This document shows positions 1-11,091 of a stretch of 64,000 nucleotides of DNA, in pieces. Made by a program: the position numbers and the translations under genes. The stretch lies in the NCBI GenBank assembly GCA_023053575.1, contig JAKZAP010000008.1:6032715-6096714 (forward strand), written 5' to 3'. The notes under the pieces were generated by a model. That model was given only the letters and a program-made list of their open reading frames with translations. It was not told the DNA's origin and made no database searches. Source of the stretch: Branchinecta lynchi. Taxonomy: Eukaryota; Arthropoda; Branchiopoda; Anostraca; Branchinectidae. Every line of letters begins with the position of its first letter. Positions within the stretch are counted from its first letter, which is position 1.

Positions 1-24
1 TGTGTATCTAAACTGATTGCAGGT

Positions 25-235
25 TCAAAATGTGTCGATCCTCTCCAGTGCTCCATGCCTTGAAAGACAGCCAGCTGAACCGCTATGCGTGTTACCAAGA
101 ACAAATAAGAGCAAGAACTGCTGTCTCCCTATCTCTGTCACACACCCAAGCTGAGTCGAGTCGACTCCCGACGCAAATGAGCGGAGGTGGATCTCACCCG
201 GGACATCAAAAGTCGTTACCTCTACAGAGAAGGTG
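25..235 (-). repeat. Inverted-repeat arm, partner at 1500-1660
   Basis: Read on the minus strand, this segment carries TCCACCTCCGCTCATT followed about 80 bases later by TTATTTGTTCTTGGT. Both blocks recur on the plus strand at 1534-1633 with similar spacing, so the two arms are inverted copies. On the plus strand the same interval is an open frame of 67 codons (from about 23 to 232) between a plausible acceptor (GATTGCAG) and a plausible donor (AAG then GTGTGT). I recognise no protein family in either direction. The shared arm makes a repeat more likely than an exon. Confidence 0.45.
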
Positions 236-299
236 TGTAAACCACTGAGGAAGAAAAATCGAATGGAGGCAGCAGTGATAAGCCTGTTCACACTGGGCT

Positions 300-1480
300 G
301 GGCGGGCGCTTAAAAAGCGGTTGCCGGCTCATTGATTCAGACAAGCTTTCGGGGGTTGACAAGAAAATTCCGAAGCAATTAAGAATATATCAAAATATAC
401 AGAAACTGCCATTTGATGCAAAGCAGATTTTACAGATGCATCAGATTTAGTTAAAAGTACGACAAACTGTATATATATCTGTATTGAAAAACCCAAAGGC
501 CGTATACAGGTAACGTAAGATATACGGTAACGTAAATTGTCTCTTTTCGGGGTCAATTCAATTAAGTGGTGTCAATATCCAGAACAAGAAGAGATACATT
601 TCTTTCCAGGGATTTGCTCTCATCTGAGAATATCTGATGAAAACAGGCAGATTCTTTAAAAAAAAAAAAGGCCGTCTTTCAGGTTTAATAGGCTCAGTGG
701 AAATGAACAAATATTACGCAGATGGAATAGGCTTCTACTCTGACAAACTAACCAGAAACAATTTTGAATTAAATTTAAAAAAAAAAACTAAGACTTCTAT
801 GTCGGTCCTAGACAAACTAGAACCCATGTGGCAAGGCCTCAGTACGAAAACCAAAGACTTTATTTGATTGGAAAATACACCGTTGACATCGAATTATTTG
901 TAAGTAGTGAACTAAAAGACAAAGGAGATAGACAAAGTTGAGTTGAACTTTCGTCTTTCGATTAACTACTGAATCGAAATCTAACTCACTAAATCGAAAT
1001 GTATACAATTATACATTTCGGTAAAAAAGAAGAAAAACACAATGTACACTCACCTACTGGTGTTGTTTTGACTATTCCATGCTATTCTACCATTTCGGTA
1101 ATTTCAGTAATCCTCGAAAGCCTTAATTACGTTACTCTTAGTTTACAATCGTCTGACAAGCTTAATACTACAGATGTTGAAACTCAATGGGTCATGACTT
1201 CAGTGAGTGTGCTTCAAATCCCGGTTTGCATTGTGTGGTTCTCCCGAGAGACATAAAAAGGAATGTCACAAGGGATTTCAGTCTTCATATTGATGGTCAT
1301 GGTATAACAAAATCGATTGTGAATGACCATCGTCAAGTTCGCTTTTTGTTTTTCGCGTCACTAATATTCACTAATCAGACGCCAGCGTCTACTCAAACAA
1401 AATCAACGCTGTTTCCTTCCCGTGTGAACAGGCCAGAACATCCGCCTCGCTAGTGGCTACGTTGTTTTCTTCGTCAAGTG
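300..1480. other. No gene recognised
   Basis: AT-rich stretch with short poly-A tracts and only short open frames with no recognisable protein signature. I see no RNA gene here. Around 895-930 a string resembling the SINE tail seen near 39,110 (GTAGTGAA...AAAGACAAA) is too short to call. Confidence 0.4.
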
Positions 1481-1530
1481 TGTAACGGCGGAGAGTCGGA
1501 GACCAACGAGTATACACGAGCGACCAAGAA

Positions 1531-1654
1531 ATGGTTCCACCTCCGCTCATTGTTGTCGGAACATTTTTAGTCGGTGGATGGACGAGAGACCATTGTTCTT
1601 ACTCGTTATTTGTTCTTGGTGTTACGATATTTGGATCGGACAGTATACTCGCTG
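1531..1654 (+). repeat. Inverted-repeat arm; also a possible 5' exon
   Basis: An ATG at 1531 opens 41 hydrophobic codons ending at a good donor (CTG then GTAAGC at 1655), which looks like a first exon with a membrane or signal segment. However, the blocks TCCACCTCCGCTCATT and TTATTTGTTCTTGGT are also present inverted at 25-235, so this is one arm of a repeat spanning about 1.6 kb. In both arms the frame encoding LFVLG is open. A repeated exon cannot be excluded. No downstream exon was found. Confidence 0.35.
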
Positions 1655-2001
1655 GTAAGCAGTTCTTGTCTTGCACATCACAGAACCAGAGGCATGATTG
1701 TCCAAAATGTATGGTAGAAGGGGGGGGGGGGTATCTATCGACTGCTTCGTCATTTTTACCGACTGTTTTCGAAACAAACGATTGTTTGAAGATAAAAAAT
1801 CACTGCTTTTACAAAAAAAAAGTCGTAACTCATAAGTAACTCATAACTTAGACCAAATTAAAATTTCAGAAATGTCTCTTCGTTTTAATATTTTGATATA
1901 ATCTACTGTTTTATGAAAAATCTACTATTTTCAAGAAGGATTGCAGCGCTTCTCGCAAACTCACAACATGGGGTTTATCCGATTTCGTAAAAACAAGAAG
2001 A
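1655..2001 (+). repeat. Fragment of hAT MITE (Family C) and unassigned sequence
   Basis: At about 1715-1830 a poly-G run is followed by CATTTTTACCGACTG, then alternating strings of the type seen in intact Family C copies (17662, 30111). Neither the CAG-type terminus nor the other end is present, so this is a truncated fragment. The rest up to 2001 shows nothing recognisable. Confidence 0.45.
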
Positions 2002-2505
2002 AACAAGAGCTACGAGCTCATATGGCACTTGTTACGAGTAGGTGGTACACGAAAGTAGATGAGAACGTCTAGAAGTACACCCGCCATCCAAAAATGCGTC
2101 TCGGAAAGAGAAATAGGATATTTAGTTTCACTCACTTCTGAGCAGTTCCGGCATAATCTCGTATTATCTGCAGCATATGCGCACGACTGTTCAAAATTCC
2201 AAGTTTCAGCCCAATAAATCCACTCGTTCGATCCCTAGACGTGTTACACCATTTCCGGTACTCCCTCCATCTTCCCCTACCGTGGTCAAATCTGGTTCGG
2301 ACTCAAAAATGGATCATCTAAAAAGCATCTGCTTTTATACCATCTCAAGTTTCACTCAAATCTGATCATTTTTGGAAAATTCCGGTACCACCCCTCCCCC
2401 CACACACCGTCTGACCTCTGAATCCCCTCTTCCCCTCCATCACGTTTTATTGAAATCGGAGCATAGCTTATTTGCAAATTTTCAGTACCCCCCCCCCCCC
2501 CCCCC

Positions 2506-3252
2506 CAGGGTTCCCGGGTGGCTAAAATACCAGCCGGTTAATACCGGCTAATAGGTGATTTCTGCCGGTATGGTTAAAATCAAGTAACTAGCTAAAATCA
2601 AAACTGCTACTATGTGATTTTGATAGCACTCCGCTGTTCTAAGACTGTCATACTTCTTTCATGTATTAAAGATTGTAGTTCATGTTAGCCTAGAGAGGAC
2701 GGAAGGATGCAGAATAATGTCAACACTGAATAGGTGTAGGCTGAGTCATATCTGCCATTATAAATGGCACTGAAGCTAGGTTCCTTGATTTATATGCACA
2801 AGTTTCTGCTGAGAATCCCTACAAAGCTACCGTGTAACATACTATCAACAAAACAAGAAGGAAAAGCCATAAAATTACAAGCTCAATTCTTGAAGTAGCC
2901 TATTTACTATTCGCGTATCGTATCAACATGTACAACAAATCGCCTCCGCAGTTTCTAATAGCATCCTCGCTTTAATATAATACGGTACGAACTCCCGGTA
3001 TAACCGGGACTCGTGTCAACCCCAAACCGGTTTTCTGGATCGGAGTAGGCGAGCTAGTCCGGGAATCAGCCCTGGTTGAAAAATAGTCGGAAAACAATGA
3101 ACAAACAACAGTAAAGATTGATACGTAGAAAAGATCAGTGCGGTTTGATTTTATCCAGTTTTAGCCGGCAAAAACCGGTTTTTATTAATAAAAGCCGATT
3201 AAAACCGCAGGTATGGTAAAAATCAATTTTAGCCCGCAAAAACGGAACCCTG
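2506..3252. mobile_element. Non-autonomous hAT-like element in Family A copy 1
   Basis: The left end reads CAGGGTTCCCGGGTGGC and the right end, reverse-complemented, reads CAGGGTTCCGTTTTTGCGGG. The ends therefore form an imperfect inverted repeat opening with CAGGGTTCC, followed on both sides by GCTAAAAT. It interrupts the poly-C tract of the surrounding Family A unit, which is continuous at the matching place in the copies at 22712 and 43162. Any 8-bp target duplication would be all or nearly all C and cannot be proved. No transposase frame is present in its 747 bp. Confidence 0.6.
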
Positions 3253-4790
3253 CCCTCCCCCCCCCCCCCTACCTTGACTGAATCCGTCCCTAACACCAAA
3301 TAACAAATCTAGGCCGCACAAGCTTGGCACTGTCGAACTTACATCTAATTCGGTCCAACCGTTTGGTTTTTGTGCATGTCAAAATTTTCCAACCCCAACT
3401 ACCTCAACCATGGTCGCATACAGTTCGAACGCATGTCTTACATGTCGAGGTCATAGATTCTTATCACCCATTAAGTTTCACTCGAATCAGACCACTCGTT
3501 CGCAATTTGCAGCAGTTTCGATATTTCCCTTCCCTCGCTCCCCCCAAGATGCTGCCTGCAAAGTTTCGTTCTCTTAGTACATCTGGAACTATTCTAACTC
3601 GCGACTACCGGAATTCTATGACCCCCCCCCCCCGAAACCATCTGGCTCCGTCAGTTTCGTATATAGGCCTAATGCATGTTCTCCCAATTAAGTTCCGTCC
3701 CAATCCCTTTGCTTTAAGCATTTTTTTAGTTTTCCACCCCCCCCCCCATCCCCCGCAGGTATCGGACCCGGTCCAGACTTGACACCGAACATCTGAGGCG
3801 ATAGCTCTTTCGAACTGACATGTTTCATTTAAATCCGATCACGCGTTCAAAAGTTATGCATGCCACTAGATCCCGGACTCCCCATCCATCCACTCCCCCC
3901 CTGATGGTCGGATTGGAGAAACGACTATTCTCAAGTCAATCTGTTCGGATCCCTTACATACCTGCAAAGTTCAATCGTCCTAGCACATCAAGAAGTATGC
4001 CGGACTCGCGGGATATCTAGAAGTCCCCCCCCCCTAACTCCCCCACAGTGCCCGGATCCGGTCCAGTTATGTCAATGACGTATCTAGGACTTGTGCTTTT
4101 TTTTTCCACCAAGTTTCATCCCGATCCCTCCACTGTAAGCGTTTGTCAAGATTTCCGGTTCCCTCCACCAGCTCCCCCCCCCAAGTGTCATCGGATCCGT
4201 TCCGGATTTAAAGTGGGACGTTTGAGACACGAGGTCATCCTAAATATCAACTTTCATGAAGATCCGATCAACCGTTCGCAAGTTAAAAATACCTCAATTT
4301 TGGCTTACCCGTCCCTTCCCCCCCCCCCCCCAGATGGTCGGATCGGGGAAGTGACTATTTCCTATTTAATCTGGTCGGGTCCTTGACATGCTTGCCAATT
4401 TTCATTGTCCTAGCACATCAGGAAGCATCAAACTCGCGGGATCACTAGAAATTAGGACCCCCCCCCCCCCAAAGTGAGCGGATCCGTTCCGGTCATGTCA
4501 GTCAGGTATCTAGGACTTGTGCTTGTTCTTTCTACCAAGTTTCATCCGGATCTCTCCACAAGATTTCCAGTTTCCCCTTCCAACTCCCCCCAATGTCACC
4601 GGATCCGGTCTGGATTTAAAATGGAACGTCTGAGACACGAGGTCCTTCCATATATCAAGTTTCGCTAAGATCCGATGACCAGTTCATAAGCTAAAAATAT
4701 ATAATTTTCCCTAATTTTTCCGGATTCCCCCTCCCTCCACTCCCCTCCAGATGGTCGGATCGGGGAAGCGATTATTTCTAATTTAATCTG

Positions 4791-4900
4791 AGCGCGGTCG
4801 CTGCACGACTCAGAGGTTCGTGGTTCGATCCAGCATTTGGGCAGCGCTCTTTTTACTACATTTCGCTCCGCTTTTGCTTTATAGTTGCCGGACTCCCGGA
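4791..4900 (+). repeat. 5'-truncated copy of the SINE-bearing segment
   Basis: The text GGTTCGATCCAGCATTTGGG and the downstream CGCTCCGCTTTTGCTTTATAG match 5711-5775. The shared text continues past the SINE into Family A sequence (GGACTCCCGGATCCGGG). So this looks like a duplicated block of Family A already carrying the SINE, not a second insertion. The A-box half is missing here. Confidence 0.5.
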
Positions 4901-5375
4901 TCCGGGTAAAGTCAGGTTGGGGAAGTGATTAATTGTAAGTTGATCTGGTCCGCCCACCTGGAAGTACATTAACTACGGATCGTCGGAATTCCGGAACCCC
5001 CCTCCAACTCGCCCCCACAGTGTCCGAATCCGGTCCAGTTCTGTCAGTGATGTATATAGAGCTTGTGCTTATTCTTACCACTAAGTTTCATCCCGATCGG
5101 TCCACTCTGAGAGTTTCACATGATTTCCGGTTCCCCCCTTCGACCCACACCCAAGATTCATCGGATCCGGTCCGGACTTGAAATAAGACATCTGAGACAC
5201 AAGATCTTTCCAGATATCAAGTTTCATTAAGATCCGATCACCCGTTCGAAAGTTATGAATGTCCCTATTTTCCGGATTCCACCCCCTCCCCCTCCCCCAC
5301 GATGGCCGGATCTGGCAAGTGACTATTTCCAACTTAGTCTGGTTGGGTCCCTGATATGCCTGTGAAGTTTCATCG

Positions 5376-5505
5376 TCCTAGCTTGCGTGGAAGTGCCCGA
5401 ACTATTATTCATGTTTCTTGACGATGTCCAGGTTAATCAGTCCTAGCTTGCGTGGAAGTGCCCGAACTATTATTTATGTTTCTTGACGATGTCCAGGTTA
5501 ATCAG
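5376..5505 (+). repeat. Perfect-register 65-bp tandem duplication
   Basis: Two back-to-back 65-bp units, 5376-5440 and 5441-5505, begin TCCTAGCTTGCGTGG and end GGTTAATCAG. I see a single C/T difference between them. The near identity implies a recent duplication inside Family A copy 1. Confidence 0.85.
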
Positions 5506-5660
5506 GTCGGGTCCCCGATTCAATCTTTTAAAAATATTATACTCCCGCATTCGCTCCCTAATACATCCAATATTCCTGACAAGTTCCATTATCCTAACTT
5601 ACGTAATTTGTTTAGTTTATCCACTTTCTTTATCCTCCCGCATTCGCTCTCTCATACATG

Positions 5661-5775
5661 GAGTCTTGGCGCAGTTGGTAGAGCGGTCGCTGTATAACTC
5701 AGACGTTCTTGGTTCGGTCCCGCATTTAAGCAGCGCTCTTTTTGCTACATTTCGCTCCGCTTTTGCTTTATAGTT
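5661..5775 (+). mobile_element. tRNA-derived SINE (type B)
   Basis: An A-box-like stretch TGGCGCAGTTGGTAGAGCG starts at 5667 and a B-box-like GGTTCGGTCC lies at 5711-5720, the spacing expected for a RNA polymerase III promoter in a tRNA-derived head. A non-tRNA body follows (CGCTCTTTTTGCTACATTTC, then CTTTTGCTTTATAG). The cloverleaf is too degraded for a functional tRNA. The same body occurs at 4791-4900. Confidence 0.6.
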
Positions 5776-5985
5776 TCTGGACTCCCGGATCCGGGGAAAG
5801 TCGGATTGGGGAAATGATTAATTGTAAGTTGATCTGGTCCGGTCCCTGATATGCCTGCCAAGTTTCATCGTCCTAGCTTATCTGGAAGTGCCCGAACTAG
5901 CAAAACCGGAACCGACAGACCGACTGACGGACAGAAATTACAATCGCTATATGGCACTTGGCCGAAGGGCAAGTGCCATAAAAAC

Positions 5986-7246
5986 CTTTTCTTGTTGCGC
6001 GACCTCAGAATTAGCTGTAAAAGGGTGACTAGTGTTATCCAGCCACGTACTACTAAGGAAATTACGACGTCATACTAAGGGCTGCCTAAAACAGTGTAAG
6101 CTTACTTTACATCAAGGTAAGGTAAGGTAAGGTAAGGTAAGGTACAATTTTAATGGCAAAAATAAATAAACCTGGTGTTTCTTAAAAGCAACAGACATGC
6201 CAGTGGCATAAAAAACGACGCTTCACTAATTCTGATGGGATTTTTTTAAAATTATTAATACAATTCTAGCCTAAACTATTGTAAAGAAAAAACAAACGAA
6301 CAACTATCACACATCAACACTAAAATTTAAGGACAACACAACTGGCTTACTTTTGTCTGCGACTTTAAACTGCTGATTTTTAACTGACATTTTTGGCATT
6401 ATCTATACCTTGTGAACCAATGCACAATTCTATTGCACTTCGTGGCTTTTGGACCATTTTACTTTTGTACAGAAACTCAATTACAGGTTACTTTATATTA
6501 TTGAAGATAACTTTAAAACAAAAGATACGTTCAACGAACAAAAACCAACTGTGAAAGTTAAAATCTAAATAAAGCACCACTTCGTCCGAATGCTGTGTCA
6601 CTTTGGTTGAAGGTTTCTTTTATTACTAACACTAAATCAGACAGAAAAATGTGGGGGAAAAATCGGTTCTTGTCAAAAACACACCTCAGTTTATGTCAGT
6701 CGAAACTAGTCGATAGTAGCAACAAAGCTAAATATCACTGGAGCAGGGGATTGGGGTGAGGGTGACCGAAAAGAAGTTCAAGTGTCAAGTCATCCCATGC
6801 CGGAAATGTTAAAATACCACGAATGTTTCCAGAACAATCAGATACGTTTTTGCCGAGTCCTAAGTACAGTAGCATCCGGCAGGCGCAGGCTTTTCAAGAG
6901 GCGTGCGTCACCGCTTTCTGTACCTGAATCGAAAGATAGATTCACCTTTTTTCCTCTTTAGCCTCCAACCGTTACCTCTTCTGCCTCTTCTCATAGAGTG
7001 TACAGTTTACGGGTAGTAAACGCAGCGAGTTTCAAGTTTTCAGGAAGCCGTTCTAGGTGTTAAAGATGCGGTCATGTCGACGAACTCTTATCTTATCTTA
7101 ATCTTATACGCTTACCGCAAGGTAAAAACACGAAGGCCGACACAAAAAATATTTTCGTAACCACACGACTAGCCTACAGGGCGATTGCGGGCGAAATTAC
7201 ATCCTACGCAAACAGGCTATGAGAGACAGAAGAACGTAAGTCTTAC
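5986..7246. other. No gene recognised; GGTAA microsatellite
   Basis: Apart from a pentanucleotide run of GGTAA repeated about five times at 6116-6144, this stretch shows no repeat family and no convincing open frame. It is the start of the intron downstream of the glutaredoxin-type exon on the minus strand. I looked for the rest of that domain on the minus strand here and did not find it. Confidence 0.4.
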
Positions 7247-7351
7247 CTTAGTGCAGAAGGGGCAGAAAGACTTGCTGAAGATCATCACCGCATTTTCTTT
7301 AATCAACTTTTCCACAGTCAGTGGAGTACCATTTTCCGTTACGGGTGGCAT
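7247..7351 (-). CDS. First coding exon, glutaredoxin domain (TXNRD3/TGR-like or GLRX2-like)
   Basis: The minus strand reads an ATG in a perfect Kozak context (GCCACCATG) at 7351. It encodes 35 residues: MPPVTENGTPLTVEKLIKEN, then AVMIFSKSFCPFCTK, ending at a strong donor (AAG then GTAAGA). The VMIFSKSxCPxCTK string is the beta strand and active-site Cys-x-x-Cys of monothiol/dithiol glutaredoxins and of the N-terminal glutaredoxin domain of thioredoxin-glutathione reductases. Both active-site cysteines are present. The intron is phase 0. The remaining exons were not found at lower coordinates, so the gene probably continues off the window. An in-frame N-terminal extension is possible, because an acceptor-like TTTATTTCAG lies at about 7450. 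Family assignment is firm; the choice between GLRX2 and TXNRD3-like is not. Confidence 0.7.
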
Positions 7352-7827
7352 GGTGGCTAAACTCCTAAGAACTGAACTAGCCGGGGAAATAACCTTCCCA
7401 ACTACAGGAACACTCGATGCACTGGTATCAGTTCGTCGCACCCCGACTCGAACTGAAATAAACAAATTGTTCAGTTCAATTCAAGATTTTCACAACTGTT
7501 TATTTCACGACGTCTGGCTCCTTAAGGAGCAGAAGCGTAAAGAGAATTTTAGCGAAGAAATCAAGGTCTCCAAATTTGCGCTGCGTGACGGACCACACCA
7601 TAGCTAAAGGGTATGATAAGATCAACTATACCACAACAATGACGCCACCACCGATTGGAAGAATTCATAGTTAGGCAATCGACGTCATGATGACTACAAA
7701 AGAAGCATACTAATTAGCTGCGTTCGCAGGACAACTCATTAATGGTATCTTGTTTTTCCCATAAGGCACTTTTTGATGGTAGTGTTTATCATTCCCGACC
7801 TGGAAATGATACCTCAAATGCTAAAAG
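7352..7827. promoter_or_regulatory. Region upstream of the glutaredoxin-type exon
   Basis: This holds the presumed 5' UTR and promoter, or an upstream intron, of the minus-strand glutaredoxin-type gene. The open frame runs on upstream of the ATG to about 7465. No TATA box or CpG-rich core stands out, and no other gene is seen. Confidence 0.3.
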
Positions 7828-8318
7828 TACTCGACCGGTCGAGCTATTAGTACTTGACCAGTCGAGGAATCAAACCTTCAGCCGCAGCCCGAGTACTCGT
7901 GTCTTTGGAAGCTAAAAGTACTTGGTTGTATGGGACTTGGAGCCAGAAAGTATAGGTCGAGTACTTTCTACCGTAGGAGCTATCTCTCCTCGACCTTAAG
8001 AAATAAATTCCGTAAAGTTGTAATGTCGAGTAACCGACTGGCGACAAATAGTGCTCGATCATGGTATAATAACTGCTTAAGTCGAGTATTCATAGCAGTG
8101 GCAGCAGTTAGTACTCGATGAATGAATTTATTACGTGATTTAACCTTACGGCATTTCACAGCTAACAATGAAACAAAACTAAACATCTAAATAAACTACA
8201 AATCACATAATTTTGTACAAACAACTAATCAAAAAGAAAAAAAAACTAAATAATACACACTGTGAATTCTATTATCAAACACAAAAAAGCACATAATTTT
8301 AAATCAAATCTAAAAGGG

Positions 8319-9885
8319 AACAAGACCAAAGGTTTCGATGGGATCCCAAAAATTCAATATCTGATCCAGACAACTGGGTCTTGTCTTAGCCAGATCCAGT
8401 CTTCGCCAGACTCCTTGAAAATTTTTACAATTAAAATTCAGAAACAGATTAAGGCCAAATAGCTAATCACCTGAGAAAACCAAGTTCAGATTTGGATTCA
8501 GCATGTGTGTTTACCCCTATAAGTCATATCTGTTTTGACGAAAACTTCCTGCCACTTCTGCCAATTTCCCGGTTCCGGCCGAACTCCAGAACTACTTGTC
8601 CGGCGAAAAAAGAAAGCTCAAAGACGAAATCAGGGTATCTTCTTTCCCCAGTAATGAACATCTAATCAACTTCAAATAGAAATTTAGCTTATAACAAATT
8701 TTCCGATTCCAGCCGGATTCCGGTCGAACTATATGTCCGGGTAAAATACGATTGTCACACAGGGACTCAGCATCTCGTCTTACCCCTAAATCGCTTATCC
8801 AATCAACTAGAAATAAAACTTTGACTTCCAACAGTTTTCCGGTTTTGGCCGGATTCCGGACGAACTACATGTCCGGGTAGAAACTTATTTTCAAATAAGT
8901 GTTCAGCATGTCTTCTTGCCCTGAATCGAACATCCAATCAACTCCAAATTAAACTTTTAATTTTGACAAACTTTCCGGTTTGGACCGGATTCCGGTCGAA
9001 ATACTTGTCCGTCGAGAAAATAGTTTTCACCATCGTCTTCAGCATGTCTCCCTACCTCTAAATCGAACATTTAATCAACTTCAAATAAAACTTTTACTTT
9101 CAACAAACTTTCCGGTTTGGGCCGGATTCCGGGCGAAATACTTGTCCATCGAGAAAATAGTTTTCACCATCGTCTTCAGCATGTCTTCCTACCCCTAAAT
9201 CGAACATCTAATCAATTTCAAATAAAACTTTTACTTTCAACAAACTTTCCGGTTTTGGCCGGATTCCGGACGAAATACTTGTCCGTCGAGAAAATAATTT
9301 TCACCATCGTCTTCAGCATGTCTTCCTACCCCTAAATCGAACATCTAATCAACTTCAAATAAAACTTTTACTTTCAACAAACTTTCCGGTTTTGGCCGGA
9401 TACCGGACGAAATACTTGTCCGTCGAGAAAATAATTTTCACCATCGTCTTCAGCATGTCTTCCTACCCCTAAATCGAACATCTAATCAACTTCAAATAAA
9501 ACTTTTACTTTCAACAAACTTTCCGGTTTTGGCCGGATTCCGGGCGAACTGCTTGTCCGATGACAAAATAGTTTTCACCATCGTGTTCAGCATGTCTTCT
9601 TACCCCATAATCGACTATCACATTAGCTGTTTCAAAATATTTTGTTTGTCCCTTAATTTCAATCCCCTCCCCCACCCCTAAATGTAGAGCTACAAAGCCC
9701 ATCTACGAACTTGACTGGTCCGACGACCCAACGAACCTTCTCACCAAGTTTCATCAAAATATCTCATTCCCTTCGAGAGTTATCGTGCTTACAGACGGAC
9801 GGACGGACGGACGGACGGACGGACAGACGGACAACTTTTGCGATGTCATAGGTATCCCTCCACTTACGTTTTGGGATCCCAAAAA
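8319..9885 (+). mobile_element. Family B element, copy 1 (full length)
   Basis: It starts AACAAGACCAAAGG followed by GATGGGATCCCAAAAA, and ends with TTACG and the palindrome TTTTGGGATCCCAAAA. The body is at least seven tandem monomers of 136-137 bp. The CTTTCCGGTT-type anchor recurs at 8971, 9108, 9245, 9382 and 9519, with earlier, more diverged anchors at 8698 and 8835. A (GACG)n minisatellite at 9793-9832 precedes the conserved tail GCGATGTCATAGGTATCCC. It is almost the mirror image of the copy at 19316-20681, so both moved recently. Open frames inside are repeat by-products, because 137 is not a multiple of three. Confidence 0.8.
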
Positions 9886-11091
9886 GGAGTATAGGGGGGA
9901 CGGCACTGCAGCTGGTCGTACACGGCCTAGTAGAAGTAATATAATAATTACGTGTTCACGGCGGTGACGGCTATTAAAACTCGATGTATGGAAGAATGAT
10001 TGGTAGGTCGAGTCACTCTGTGCCTTAGCAGTTATTCGTACTCGACCTCTTATAATAATGAGAGGTCGAATATAAATGGTGGTGGTAGCTATTGCCGACC
10101 CTTGCGGATAGGAGGCATCAACTGACGATGAACTTTGGAAAAAAATGTTTAACTTCTGACCACCTCCGAACTATTTTCCCAGACTGTGAAACTCCAGACC
10201 AGACCAGACCGAACACAAGGGGAAGACTAGCTAACACTGACAAGCCACGGCTTCTTCAACCCCCATACACTTAACCGAAAGGTATTTATCTTCGTTTGTG
10301 CCTTACTTTATTCGTAATTTTAACTGTCAAAATATCAGTCAGTCGTGATTCGTATTTTGTTATGTTGACGATCCGCAGCTAGCAGTTGTAAATGCTATTA
10401 AGGAAATAAATGAGTTATTATTATTAGTACTTGACCTAATAACGGGGGCGTTAAAAGGTCAAGTATTTGACAACTCAGCATCTATTCACATTCAACATAG
10501 AATAATAATTGGTGGTCGAGTATTGAAGTTTGTGCTAGCTATTAGTACTCGACCTAATAGACGGTATCGGCAAGTCAGCGAAGAGTTGTAAAGGCACAGC
10601 AATTTTCCATTTGTTCTTGCGCTCGCCGGATTCTCGTTTTGCTTTTTGGGTGAGAACGCTATAATCGCCCTCTAATCGATGGTTCAAGGCATTAATAAGA
10701 TTAGTGTCGATTACAAATCGCTGCTGTGACGGCAAATACTCAACCTACCAATCCTCCTTCAATAGGTCGAGTATTCATAGCGATCACCCCTGAGTACTTG
10801 ACCTCTTATTAGTAATCTTAGGTCGATTCGAGTACGTTTAGCTGCTAGGGCATCAAGTAGGCTTCTCGACCTAATCCTCCTTCGAAAGATCAAGTATTTA
10901 TAGACGTCAACACCCTGAATACTTGACCTATTCGTAATATTAGGACGTACATGAATAGCTGCTGGTCAATTCTGTGTTATGAGCTAGCAACTGTATTAGT
11001 AATTTAAAGCGTGTACCGATTTTACAGGATACGGCAGTCCGTTTGACAGGTGGCTACGTTAAAGAGACTAATAATACAGTAGCATGTTTTA

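Larger units (their letters stand above)
2002..5985 (+). mobile_element. Family A element, copy 1 (full length, nested insertions)
   Basis: The 5' end is AACAAGAGCTACGAGCTC followed by ATATGGCACTTG. The 3' end has CGACAGACCGACTGACGG, then GCTATATGGCACTTG, a short loop and the inverse CAAGTGCCATA. Between them run C-rich subunits of about 145 bp, each with AAGTTTCATC, a poly-C tract and GGTCCGG-like text, grouped three at a time into units of about 430 bp (successive GATGGTCGGAT at about 3904, 4334 and 4750). Every open frame inside is a by-product of the repeat. The layout suggests a non-autonomous Helitron-like element (inference). It carries a hAT-like insertion at 2506-3252 and SINE sequence near 5661. 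Confidence 0.75.

Noticed and set aside
2485..2506. Long homopolymer C runs (also 35388-35408, 24359-24376) as biological signals in themselves
   Set aside because: Their exact lengths are unreliable in assemblies. Only their regular position in Family A is used as evidence.
3324..4668. Long Pro/His-rich open frames in Family A
   Set aside because: They are translations of poly-C-bearing repeat units, recur in every copy, and have no start or splice context.
8980..9702. Series of similar open frames (for example those reading GFVALHLGVGEG or FPVWAGFRAKYLS) seen in several places
   Set aside because: They lie in 137-bp Family B monomers on both strands. The period is not a multiple of three and the same text appears in every orientation, so the frames are repeat by-products.
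9793..9832. GACG/GACA repeats as a possible CRISPR-like or regulatory array
   Set aside because: The unit is 4 bp with no spacers and always sits in the same place in Family B; it is a minisatellite of the element.
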